Assembly: GCA_945285915.1 (NCBI GenBank)
Contig: CALYQL010000009.1
Location: 43,096 to 107,095, forward strand
Length of the DNA: 64,000 nucleotides
Source of the DNA: an uncultured Bartonella sp.
GTDB lineage: Bacteria > Pseudomonadota > Alphaproteobacteria > Rhizobiales > Rhizobiaceae
Direction of reading: 5' to 3'
In this document: positions 16,494 to 24,256 of the stretch, piece by piece
Position numbering within the stretch: position 1 is the first letter of the stretch
Layout: the number at the start of each line of letters is the position of its first letter
Position numbers and translations under genes: made by a program
The notes under the pieces: model-generated
Told to the model about the DNA's origin: nothing
Database searches by the model: none
The model's input: the letters and a program-made list of their open reading frames with translations, nothing else

Positions 16494-17273
16494 ATGCTTA
16501 CATTATACGATAAAACTTTTTCTTCTCATTTATTGCTTGGAACAGCGCAATACCCCTCCCCCAGCATTTTGAAAGATGCCATTCTCGCGGCCAAGACAGA
16601 AATAGTAACTGTATCTTTACGCCGTGAAACAGCAGGCGGTAAACAAGGTGGCCAATTCTGGAGCCTTATCAAGGAACTTGATGTTGCTGTTTTGCCGAAT
16701 ACTGCCGGTTGCTACACAGTTAAAGAAGCTGTTACAACGGCAAAAATGGCTCGTGATGTTTTTAAAACGCCATGGATCAAGCTTGAAGTTATCGGCAATT
16801 CAGATACGCTGCAACCTGATGTTTTTGCTTTGGTTGAAGCTGCACGCATTTTAACGGAAGATGGTTTCCAAGTTTTTCCCTATACAACTGATGATATTGT
16901 TGTTGCTGAAAAATTGGCAAATATCGGTTGCAAGGTGATTATGCCTTGGTGTGCGCCAATTGGCTCAGCTAAGGGACCGGTAAATGTTGATGGTTTAAGA
17001 TCAATCCGCTCCTATTTTCCCGATCTTACCTTAATTGTTGATGCTGGTATCGGGCGCCCTTCCCATGCAGCACAAGCAATGGAGCTCGGGTATAATGGCG
17101 TATTGCTCAATACAGCTGTTGCCAAAGCGGGTGACCCTGTTTCAATGGCAAAAGCCTTTTCTTTATCGGTTGAAGCTGGTCACATTGCTTATAAGGCAGG
17201 CATGCTGGAACCACGTGATTTTGCTGTGCCATCAACGCCTACCATTGGAAAGGCGACATTTAATGAAGCTTGA
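16494..17273 (+). CDS. thiG: Thiazole synthase ThiG
   Basis: A 259-residue TIM-barrel enzyme that makes the thiazole phosphate of thiamine from deoxyxylulose 5-phosphate, dehydroglycine and ThiS thiocarboxylate. The lysine in WIKLEVIGN is residue 96, the same number as the imine-forming lysine of Bacillus ThiG. Other family features are [60 protein letters not shown] and the C-terminal GHIAYKAGM. Its last 11 bases overlap the start of thiE. Confidence 0.95.
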   Translation: MLTLYDKTFSSHLLLGTAQYPSPSILKDAILAAKTEIVTVSLRRETAGGKQGGQFWSLIKELDVAVLPNTAGCYTVKEAVTTAKMARDVFKTPWIKLEVIGNSDTLQPDVFALVEAARILTEDGFQVFPYTTDDIVVAEKLANIGCKVIMPWCAPIGSAKGPVNVDGLRSIRSYFPDLTLIVDAGIGRPSHAAQAMELGYNGVLLNTAVAKAGDPVSMAKAFSLSVEAGHIAYKAGMLEPRDFAVPSTPTIGKATFNEA

Positions 17274-17868
17274 TCCTTTTTATCTCATTGTCGATAGTGC
17301 TGATTGGATTGAACGGTTAATTCCTATTGGCGTTAAACTTGTGCAATTGCGTATGAAAGATGTGAGCGAAGATATTCTTCGTGAACATATCAAGCGCTCC
17401 AAGGCAGTTTGTGAGAAATTTGGTTGCCAGTTGATTATCAATGACTATTGGCAAATCGCTATTGAAGAAAAGTGCGATTTTATTCATTTAGGGCAAGAAG
17501 ATCTGGCAGATGCGGATTTGGCGTCTATCCAAAAAGCGGGTTTAAAACTGGGTGTTAGCACCCATGACAGTGCAGAGTTGGATAAAGCGCTTGCCGTTAA
17601 ACCGGATTATGTTGCGCTGGGCCCTGTTTATGAAACCATTTTAAAAAAAATGAAGTGGCAACCACAGGGCGTTGAAAAAGTTACTCGTTGGAAAAGCCTT
17701 GTTGGTGACTTACCATTGGTAGCCATTGGTGGATTAACACCGGATCGTGCCCAAGGTGTGTTACAAGCAGGAGCCGACAGTGCGGCTGTTGTAACAGACA
17801 TAAAATTGAACGAAAATCCGGAAAATCGCGTGAATGAATGGATAAAATCGACAGCAAAATGGCGTTAA
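17263..17868 (+). CDS. thiE: Thiamine phosphate synthase ThiE
   Basis: A 201-residue TIM-barrel enzyme that couples HMP pyrophosphate with thiazole phosphate to form thiamine phosphate. Motifs seen are [41 protein letters not shown] and [11 protein letters not shown]. The usual T-x-TK loop after GP is altered here (ETILKKMKW), a small departure from the standard pattern. The chosen ATG lies in the last codons of thiG; longer open sequence upstream is the shadow of thiG. The tail overlaps thiD. Confidence 0.9.
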   Translation: MKLDPFYLIVDSADWIERLIPIGVKLVQLRMKDVSEDILREHIKRSKAVCEKFGCQLIINDYWQIAIEEKCDFIHLGQEDLADADLASIQKAGLKLGVSTHDSAELDKALAVKPDYVALGPVYETILKKMKWQPQGVEKVTRWKSLVGDLPLVAIGGLTPDRAQGVLQAGADSAAVVTDIKLNENPENRVNEWIKSTAKWR

Positions 17869-18611
17869 ATTCCAAAGTTCTTATTGTTGCCGGCACCGAT
17901 CCTACGGGTGGTGCCGGAATAGTCCGAGATATAGAAACTACAAGCCATTTCGGCATGAAAGCCGCTTTGGCTGTAACCTCGGTTAATGTTCAAGATGACC
18001 AGCATGTTGAACAAAAAATGCCTGTAACACGTTCAATTATTCAAGGCCAAATGCTTGCAGCTTTAAAAACAGGTACGATTGCTGCGATAAAAATTGGCAT
18101 GACGGGCAGCGCACCTGTTGTTATTGGCATTTGTGAGGTGCTCAAGCAATTTCCAAAAATTCCTATCATATTGGATCCAGTTATTACGGCATCTTCGGGC
18201 GGTGCACTGGCTGATGATGAAACTGTTATGAGCATCAAACACCAATTGATGCAAATGTCGCTGCTTATCACGCCCAATTTGGCGGAATTGGCAGAATTGA
18301 GCGACAGTTCTTTGGCAAAAAGCCATGAGGAAGCTATCAAACAAGCGCAAAAGCTTTTAGATTTGGGCGCGTCGTATGTGCTTGTTAAAGGTGGGCATGA
18401 AAAATCGGAAACGTCTGTTGATAGCCTAGTTTCTCATCAATCTGTAATCGATTTTGCTTTTCCAAGATTAAATGCAACCATGCGTGGAACAGGTTGTACT
18501 TTATCAACGGCGATAGCCTGCCAACTTGCACTCGGAAAAACACTGGCACAAGCCATAAAAGAAGCTAAAAATTATGTCTATTCCTTGCTTAAACTAAGCC
18601 AATCTGCCTGA
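17859..18611 (+). CDS. thiD: Hydroxymethylpyrimidine (phosphate) kinase ThiD
   Basis: A ribokinase-fold enzyme of about 250 residues that phosphorylates HMP and HMP phosphate. VLIVAGTDPTGGAGIVRDIET is the N-terminal substrate loop. ILDPVITASSGG, LITPNLAEL, VLVKGGHE and the C-terminal anion-hole motif RGTGCTLSTAIA are all present. The start at 17859 (MALNSK) gives the usual short lead into the first strand and overlaps thiE by 10 bases; an in-frame ATG at 17838 is possible. HMP kinase activity would allow growth on salvaged HMP, relevant because thiC is not in this operon. Confidence 0.9.
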   Translation: MALNSKVLIVAGTDPTGGAGIVRDIETTSHFGMKAALAVTSVNVQDDQHVEQKMPVTRSIIQGQMLAALKTGTIAAIKIGMTGSAPVVIGICEVLKQFPKIPIILDPVITASSGGALADDETVMSIKHQLMQMSLLITPNLAELAELSDSSLAKSHEEAIKQAQKLLDLGASYVLVKGGHEKSETSVDSLVSHQSVIDFAFPRLNATMRGTGCTLSTAIACQLALGKTLAQAIKEAKNYVYSLLKLSQSA

Positions 18612-18697
18612 ATTTTGTCATTATCATCAAAAACAATGCGATATGTGGCGCCATAAATGGTATGATGTAACGTCTATTGGGCTTTAAGGCATAGATT

Positions 18698-19237
18698 ATG
18701 AATGACCAAAACCGCATTTCCATTGTGCACGCGGATATTACCACGCTTCATGTCGATGCAATTGTAAACGCTGCCAACAACACGTTGCTTGGCGGCGGTG
18801 GGGTTGATGGCGCTATCCATAAAGCAGCCGGCACAAAATTGTTGGACGAATGTCGGCTGTTACATGGTTGCGCAACGGGTGAAGCAAAACTCACTAAAGG
18901 GTATAATCTACCAGCCAATTTTGTCATTCATACGGTTGGACCAATCTGGCACGGCGGTCATAACCACGAGGCAGAAAAACTAAAAGCCTGCTACGAAAAC
19001 TCTCTTCATCTTGCTACGCAGCATAGCTTTAAAACAATTGCTTTTTCTGCAATTTCTACTGGCGTTTATCGCTATCCCGCTATTGCAGCAACAAAAATTG
19101 CTGTGGCAACTGTGCTGCAGTATCTAAAAGAAAATGCATCACCGCATAAGGTTATATTCTGTTGTTATTCGGATGATATGGAACATATTTACCAGTCCGT
19201 TTTACATGATTTCACGCAGGTTAATGACAATTTATAA
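18698..19237 (+). CDS. Macrodomain protein, YmdB-like O-acetyl-ADP-ribose deacetylase
   Basis: A 179-residue protein that is a single macrodomain. It has GDIT-type strand [35 protein letters not shown] near the N-terminus, [22 protein letters not shown] in the middle, and [13 protein letters not shown] near residue 115. These blocks bind ADP-ribose and are typical of the bacterial YmdB/TARG1-like group that removes O-acetyl groups or ADP-ribose from substrates. The aspartate of VDGAIH and the NAANN asparagines are intact, so catalysis is likely. It follows thiD by 86 bases and appears independent. Confidence 0.9.
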   Translation: MNDQNRISIVHADITTLHVDAIVNAANNTLLGGGGVDGAIHKAAGTKLLDECRLLHGCATGEAKLTKGYNLPANFVIHTVGPIWHGGHNHEAEKLKACYENSLHLATQHSFKTIAFSAISTGVYRYPAIAATKIAVATVLQYLKENASPHKVIFCCYSDDMEHIYQSVLHDFTQVNDNL

Positions 19238-19243
19238 AATAAT

Positions 19244-19276
19244 AAAACCATAAATTTAGCAATATTATGGTTTTAA
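19244..19276 (+). terminator. Probable terminator after the macrodomain gene
   Basis: AAAACCATAA / TTATGGTTTT with an 11-nt AT-rich loop, ending in T and A residues. The stem is AT-rich, so strength is uncertain. Confidence 0.55.
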
Positions 19277-19464
19277 TTCCCCTTTAAAGATGCCTTATCA
19301 AATATTGTTGAATAGAGTTTTCGCCCAATACTTCATCATCAAAAAGACATAAAAAAAGTTGAGTGAATTTTTTCAAAAAACAACACGCTAAACTTGTCTC
19401 ATTTTATTTATTAACCGGTTTCATTTTTATTAAAATGTGCAATATGGTTAATGGAAGGAACCAT

Positions 19465-19608
19465 ATGATGCTGATTCGTCGTTTTTCAATTTTCTGTATT
19501 GTTGTGTTCTGCTTGGCAGCTGTTGTGGCATTTACGCTTTTTCACGCAAAAACCCCAGCCTTTGCAAAACCGTTGATAGACCCTATCATTACCAATGCCG
19601 CAAAATAA
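19465..19608 (+). CDS. Small single-span membrane or secreted peptide (47 aa)
   Basis: The frame is open from further left, but the best start is the ATG at 19465, preceded by GGAAGGAACC. The peptide MMLIRRFSIFCIVVFCLAAVVAF is one transmembrane segment or signal sequence, followed by FHAKTPAFAKPLIDPIITNAAK. No family is recognised. It precedes the membrane endonuclease-like gene by 33 bases and may be co-transcribed with it. Confidence 0.5.
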   Translation: MMLIRRFSIFCIVVFCLAAVVAFTLFHAKTPAFAKPLIDPIITNAAK

Positions 19609-19641
19609 CCTTGTAGTTATTGATATTTTTCTTGAAACAAC

Positions 19642-20655
19642 GTGCGATATATCAATTCAGCAAAGACAAATAGCATAGTGTCGCGCATATGGCTGTTTGT
19701 TGTATTATTAAGTGTTCTGCCGGTAATTGCTGGCTTATTTCCCAGCTATTATCCCTTTTTAGATTCTTTGGCAGATATACGCATTCCACTCTGCATTGTT
19801 AGTGTCGTTTTATGCCTACCACTATTTTTTAGCCGTAAAAGATTTTTTGCCTTTAGTATTATTGCTCTATTAATTGCCTTAATATTTTTTAGTTACGCAA
19901 CTGGTGGTGTAAAAATAGCAGATACCGATAGAAGCAAACCCACATTTCGACTTCTGCAAAGCAATTTGCGTTATGATAATGCGACACCAAGCAAGTTATT
20001 GGCACTTATTCAGCACTACCATCCAGATATCATTACTGTGCAAGAAGCATCGCCGCAGTGGTTGTCATTCTTTCATGAAAATGGATTAACAACTATTACC
20101 TGCGCCCGTCCAAACGACCCTATAGGTGCTGTTGGGATTATCTTTTCTAAAGAGTTTATCACACGGTTTACTCAAGAAAATATAGTCTCTCCACAATGCT
20201 ATAGTGTTCGTTCTAGCCGCGGATTCTTATTACGTGTGGATTTAACTGATAATAATTACCCGGATAATAAAATTAATGTTTTCTCCACGCATATTGCGTG
20301 GCCATGGCCTTATGGGCAAAATCTGATGATGGATGAAATTGAAAATCTTCCAACTGCGGTAAAATCCCAGCTGCTTGCTAATGCACATACAACACTTGTG
20401 GCGGGCGATTTCAATAGTGTTACTTGGAGTAATAGTGTTAAGCGGATGGAGACACTAACCCATACGCATCATCTTGGTCAAATTGGTCCCACATGGCTTA
20501 GTTTTAAACTACCAGATTTTCTAAGACCTTATCTAGGGTTACCAATCGATCAGGTTCTGGTTTCTGATAATGTTAAAGTTGTTCAAACAAAACGACTGGA
20601 ATCAATTGGTTCAGATCATTTACCTGTACTCGTTAATTTTCAGTTGGACAATTAA
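19642..20655 (+). CDS. Membrane-anchored endonuclease/exonuclease/phosphatase (EEP) family protein
   Basis: A 337-residue protein. Residues 14-95 hold three hydrophobic segments, then a C-terminal EEP (DNase I-like) domain faces the periplasm. EEP motifs in order are LQSNLRYDN, ITVQEASP, THIAWPWPYG, VAGDFNSVTW, PIDQVLVS and SIGSDHLPVLV, so the metal and catalytic residues (Asn, Glu, His, Asp-Asn, Asp, Asp-His) are intact. Such proteins may be nucleases or phosphodiesterases; the substrate is not known. Translation appears to start at a GTG at 19642. The layout matches the rhizobial family of uncharacterised membrane EEP proteins. Confidence 0.8.
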   Translation: MRYINSAKTNSIVSRIWLFVVLLSVLPVIAGLFPSYYPFLDSLADIRIPLCIVSVVLCLPLFFSRKRFFAFSIIALLIALIFFSYATGGVKIADTDRSKPTFRLLQSNLRYDNATPSKLLALIQHYHPDIITVQEASPQWLSFFHENGLTTITCARPNDPIGAVGIIFSKEFITRFTQENIVSPQCYSVRSSRGFLLRVDLTDNNYPDNKINVFSTHIAWPWPYGQNLMMDEIENLPTAVKSQLLANAHTTLVAGDFNSVTWSNSVKRMETLTHTHHLGQIGPTWLSFKLPDFLRPYLGLPIDQVLVSDNVKVVQTKRLESIGSDHLPVLVNFQLDN

Positions 20656-20822
20656 GATTAATCTATTCTTTATTAATAGAATATTTTTTTAAATTCAGAG
20701 CATTATTTTTGCTTTTATCCACTCTACTTGCCATTCAAATACTATTATCTATTTTATATAATAACAAACATACTTGTCTATATTTGGTATTTTTTGACTA
20801 AAATGATGCTTAAGCAGGAAAA

Positions 20823-21935
20823 ATGATGTGGAATGACGATGACGCGTTATTTGATTTATTAGCCGAAAGTGCCAGTCATGTTGAAGAATATGGATTGGTG
20901 ATTGATCTTAAAAGATTAAATGAAAATGGCGCATTGGCTGCCTGTCTGCCTAAAAATTATGGCGGCAGCAATTGGGCTTTTACGCAAACTGAAACCGAAA
21001 CCAAACAAATCTTTTCTTTTCTGCGCAAGCTAGGGCGGGCAAATCTCCCTCTAGCGCGGCTTTATGAAGGGCATGTTCACGCCGTTCGTCTCATTGGTCT
21101 TTATGGCAATAAAAAATTAAAGAAAACCGTCTTCGGCAAAGTTAAAGAAGGTAGCCTTCTGGGTGTATGGGGTGCCAGTGTCAACAAGCCTCTCGAATAC
21201 ACGAAGATGCCAAACGGAAAGATAAAACTGACTGGAAGCAAAAAGCTTGTAACCGGCCTTGGAATGGTCAATCTTGCTATTGTACGGGTAAGAGAAACAG
21301 CTGATAAGCCTGACCAATTGGCAGTTGTCAATGTTAATGATACAGCGCGGCAAAACATCGAATATTGGGATGCATCTGGTATGCGCTCGACATTAACGGG
21401 TTCATTCTATTTTACAGGAATGGAGATCGATGAAGATGATCTATTGGGCAATCCAGGAGATTTTCACACCGAACCGCATTTTATTGGTGGGGTTTGGCGG
21501 CACAGTGTTACCCATCTTGGCGCAGCAGAAGCAATTATTGATACTTGGCGCGAGATGCTCGAGAAGAAGCAACGTTTAAATGACCCATTCCAGTTAACGC
21601 GTCTGGCAAAAGCAAGGTCTGAAACACTGGCAGCTTCTGCGATGTTATTAAAAACAGCTTCTCTGGTTGAACAAATTTCACGAAAACAGCCAAATGACGA
21701 GACTAATGACGCTGTATTGGCAAGTTTATTGGCGCATGACCAAATGGAAGAGGTCTGTGTCAGAATATTGCAATTGTGTGAAAAGTCTCTGGGGATGGAA
21801 GCATTCATTGAGCGGCGCCCGATAGAACGTATGCGGCGCGACCTTTCCATGTTTATCCGGCATATATCGCCCGATTCCCGCCTGTTGCAAGCAGCGGAAT
21901 TACTTATAAAAAGACATGGTGAACCACTCTGGTGA
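20823..21935 (+). CDS. Acyl-CoA dehydrogenase-like flavoprotein
   Basis: A 370-residue protein of the acyl-CoA dehydrogenase superfamily. The N-terminal helical part contains LPKNYGGSNW and the FSFLRKLGRANLPLARLYEGHVHA segment. The central beta domain contains GVWGASVNKPLEY and KLTGSKKLVTGLG. The C-terminal helical domain ends RMRRDLSMFIRHISPDSRLLQAAE. The RDLSMFIR-PD pattern and low overall similarity to fatty-acid enzymes suggest a specialised member. I cannot locate the usual catalytic glutamate with confidence. AGGAAAA precedes the ATG. It stands alone, so the substrate cannot be inferred from neighbours. Confidence 0.75.
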   Translation: MMWNDDDALFDLLAESASHVEEYGLVIDLKRLNENGALAACLPKNYGGSNWAFTQTETETKQIFSFLRKLGRANLPLARLYEGHVHAVRLIGLYGNKKLKKTVFGKVKEGSLLGVWGASVNKPLEYTKMPNGKIKLTGSKKLVTGLGMVNLAIVRVRETADKPDQLAVVNVNDTARQNIEYWDASGMRSTLTGSFYFTGMEIDEDDLLGNPGDFHTEPHFIGGVWRHSVTHLGAAEAIIDTWREMLEKKQRLNDPFQLTRLAKARSETLAASAMLLKTASLVEQISRKQPNDETNDAVLASLLAHDQMEEVCVRILQLCEKSLGMEAFIERRPIERMRRDLSMFIRHISPDSRLLQAAELLIKRHGEPLW

Positions 21936-22212
21936 CCACATTTTTTAATGCAACAACCACATCTTCTAATCCAACATAGGTTTGGTTGCCGCTTAACAAG
22001 CCGACCAGCGCTCATTTAATAATTCTGTTAATGAGCACACAAAAAAATAAGATCTTTCGTGCCGTAAACTGGTTTTGTTATTTGCTGGCGTTTTGGTTTA
22101 TGTAATTAGGCTAACGGGTCAATTCATTGAAAATATGGCTTATCGATATCGTTAATCTTGAATGCAAGTCATGCTTGGTCTATGCAACAGATAGGATCAG
22201 GACAAGGTTATA

Positions 22213-23040
22213 ATGCCAGAACAGCAGAAACAGACAATTTCTTATGAAGAATTGTTAGGCTTTTACGATACTGCAGGGGTTGATACACCTCTGAGCGAAA
22301 CACCTATTAACCGTTTTGCTGAAGTAAGCAATATCGAGCAAAAACCGGTTGTCAAACAAGCTGTTGAACAGAAAAAACCACCGCAAAAAGTATACCAGCA
22401 ACGGCCACAACAAATTGCGACCGAGGGTCAGGTTGCAACCGCTCAAGAACTGGCACAAAGCGCCCAAACGCTTGACGAACTGTTTTCGGCTCTGCAATCT
22501 TTCAATGGCTGTACACTAAAACTCACCGCAAAAAACACTTGTTTTGCTGATGGGACAGCTGGTAGCAAATTGATGCTGGTTGGCGAAGCACCTGGGCGTG
22601 AGGAAGATATGCAAGGTATCCCCTTTGTAGGGCGTTCAGGACAATTACTAAATCGGATACTTTCAGCAATCGGGCTTGCCCGTCAAGATGTATATATTGC
22701 CAACACAATACCTTGGCGCCCCCCAGGAAATCGTACCCCAACACCTATGGAAACCGAGCTGTGCCGGCCATTCATCGAACGACAGATAGAATTAGCAAAA
22801 CCGCAAATACTTGTGGCCTTAGGTGGCCCTGCAATGCAGGTATTGGCAGGTGTAAAAGATGGCATTATCCGCTCTCGCGGAAAATGGCTTAACCACAAAA
22901 TGCGCAATGGCGATACAATACCGATTATGCCAACATTCCATCCAGCCTATTTGCTCCGCACACCAAGCCAGAAAAAACTTGCTTGGGCTGATTTTCTTGA
23001 AGTTCGTCACGCGCTTGAACAACTAGGTGAACAGAAATAA
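22213..23040 (+). CDS. Uracil-DNA glycosylase, family 4-like
   Basis: A 275-residue DNA repair enzyme that removes uracil from DNA. The first 90 residues are a glutamine-rich, low-complexity extension typical of alphaproteobacterial members. The catalytic domain has LMLVGEAPGREEDMQGIPFVGRSGQLL (motif 1 with uracil-binding residues), VYIANTIPWRPPGNRTPTP, and the C-terminal TFHPAYLLR motif. The N-terminal cysteines that bind an iron-sulfur cluster in thermophilic family 4 enzymes are only partly present (FNGC and NTCF), so cluster binding is doubtful. The downstream neighbour is convergent. Confidence 0.85.
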   Translation: MPEQQKQTISYEELLGFYDTAGVDTPLSETPINRFAEVSNIEQKPVVKQAVEQKKPPQKVYQQRPQQIATEGQVATAQELAQSAQTLDELFSALQSFNGCTLKLTAKNTCFADGTAGSKLMLVGEAPGREEDMQGIPFVGRSGQLLNRILSAIGLARQDVYIANTIPWRPPGNRTPTPMETELCRPFIERQIELAKPQILVALGGPAMQVLAGVKDGIIRSRGKWLNHKMRNGDTIPIMPTFHPAYLLRTPSQKKLAWADFLEVRHALEQLGEQK

Positions 23041-23063
23041 TCAATTGTCGGCAATATTTCGTT

Positions 23064-24014
23064 TTAGTTGGTTTGCGGTGTTTTACCTTTACGGCCTCCA
23101 ATAATATGTGCTTCACGCAAAATGATGAATATGCCTGACGCAATGACCAAGGTGGCTCCCAAAAGCATCATTCGTGTTGGAATTTCATCAAACAGGAAAT
23201 AACCGCTTATAATGCTTAAAATCATCGACGTATATTCAAATGGTGCGACTGTCGACGGCTCAGCATGCCGATAGGCCTGCGTCATGAATATCTGGGCAAT
23301 GCCACCAAATAATCCTGCCAAAATAAGGCTTATCAATTGATGAAAGCTTGGCACAACCCAACCAAATGGCAAGGTTGCCAGCGATATGATTGATGACGTA
23401 ATCATAAAATAGAGCGTTATTGTTGTTGTTTTTTCTGTGAAAACAAGCTTGCGTACCAAAAGCATGGCAATCGCAGCCATTATTGCAGATGCGAGGGCCG
23501 ACAAAGCACCGATTGATGCACCAATGTCATGCGTGGAACTGCCTAAAACCGTAAGACGTGGCCAAATAATAATCAATACACCGATAAGACCGACAATAAC
23601 TGCGCTCCACCGGTAGAAATACACTTTTTCACCTAGAAATATGGCGCATAAAATCACCAAAATTAGTGGCTCGCCATAACCAATCGCTATTGTTTCAGGC
23701 AATGGTAACAAAGTAATAGCATAAAAGCCAAATAACATGGAAAATGTTCCAAACATACCGCGGAAAACATGGCCTACGATGTTACGTGTATAAAAAACTG
23801 TTTTTAGCTGTTTGAGTTTTAAAACCCATATAAAAATAGGAATCAAACCAAAAAAGGAACGAAAAAAGCTTAACTCACCAGCCGGTACGCCTTTGGCTGA
23901 TTTCAAAAAGCTATACATGATGACAAAACAGACTACGGATAAAATTTTCATCCAAATTCCAAGCATCACATTGCCGGAAGGCTTACTCGGAATTGCCGCT
24001 GCCTTATTCGTCAC
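23064..24014 (-). CDS. DMT superfamily transporter with two EamA domains
   Basis: A 316-residue inner-membrane protein with ten predicted transmembrane helices in two repeats of five, the EamA/RhaT layout. The first repeat contains MYSFLKSAKGVPAGELSFFR and FYAITLLPLPETIAIGYGEPL; the second contains IFMTQAYRHAEPSTVAPFEYTSMI followed by FDEIPT. The PxExI and APFEY helices are typical of S-adenosylmethionine- or metabolite-exporter-like members in Rhizobiales. The substrate is unknown. It is transcribed towards the glycosylase gene. Confidence 0.85.
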   Translation of the reverse strand: MTNKAAAIPSKPSGNVMLGIWMKILSVVCFVIMYSFLKSAKGVPAGELSFFRSFFGLIPIFIWVLKLKQLKTVFYTRNIVGHVFRGMFGTFSMLFGFYAITLLPLPETIAIGYGEPLILVILCAIFLGEKVYFYRWSAVIVGLIGVLIIIWPRLTVLGSSTHDIGASIGALSALASAIMAAIAMLLVRKLVFTEKTTTITLYFMITSSIISLATLPFGWVVPSFHQLISLILAGLFGGIAQIFMTQAYRHAEPSTVAPFEYTSMILSIISGYFLFDEIPTRMMLLGATLVIASGIFIILREAHIIGGRKGKTPQTN

Positions 24015-24256
24015 GCTTTTTCTCCTCTAAAACAGCTTATGCCGGTAACGTTAAAAGCCATTACCTGCCATAAACCGCATAACGACACGACTAGCTATAT
24101 TACAAGCCAATAAAAATCTACAAAACCATTTTGCTAATTTCTGCTTTATAGCCATCACATTGGTGTGCATCAAAACTTAAATTTCATTAAGCATGTTGTT
24201 GTTTTTATAGAATATGATTACCTTTAAGAAAAACTTGTATAAAAAAGGCCAGATTT

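Noticed and set aside
17035..17262. Longer upstream form of thiE
   Set aside because: This part is the out-of-frame shadow of thiG. The ThiE domain begins at the ATG at 17263.
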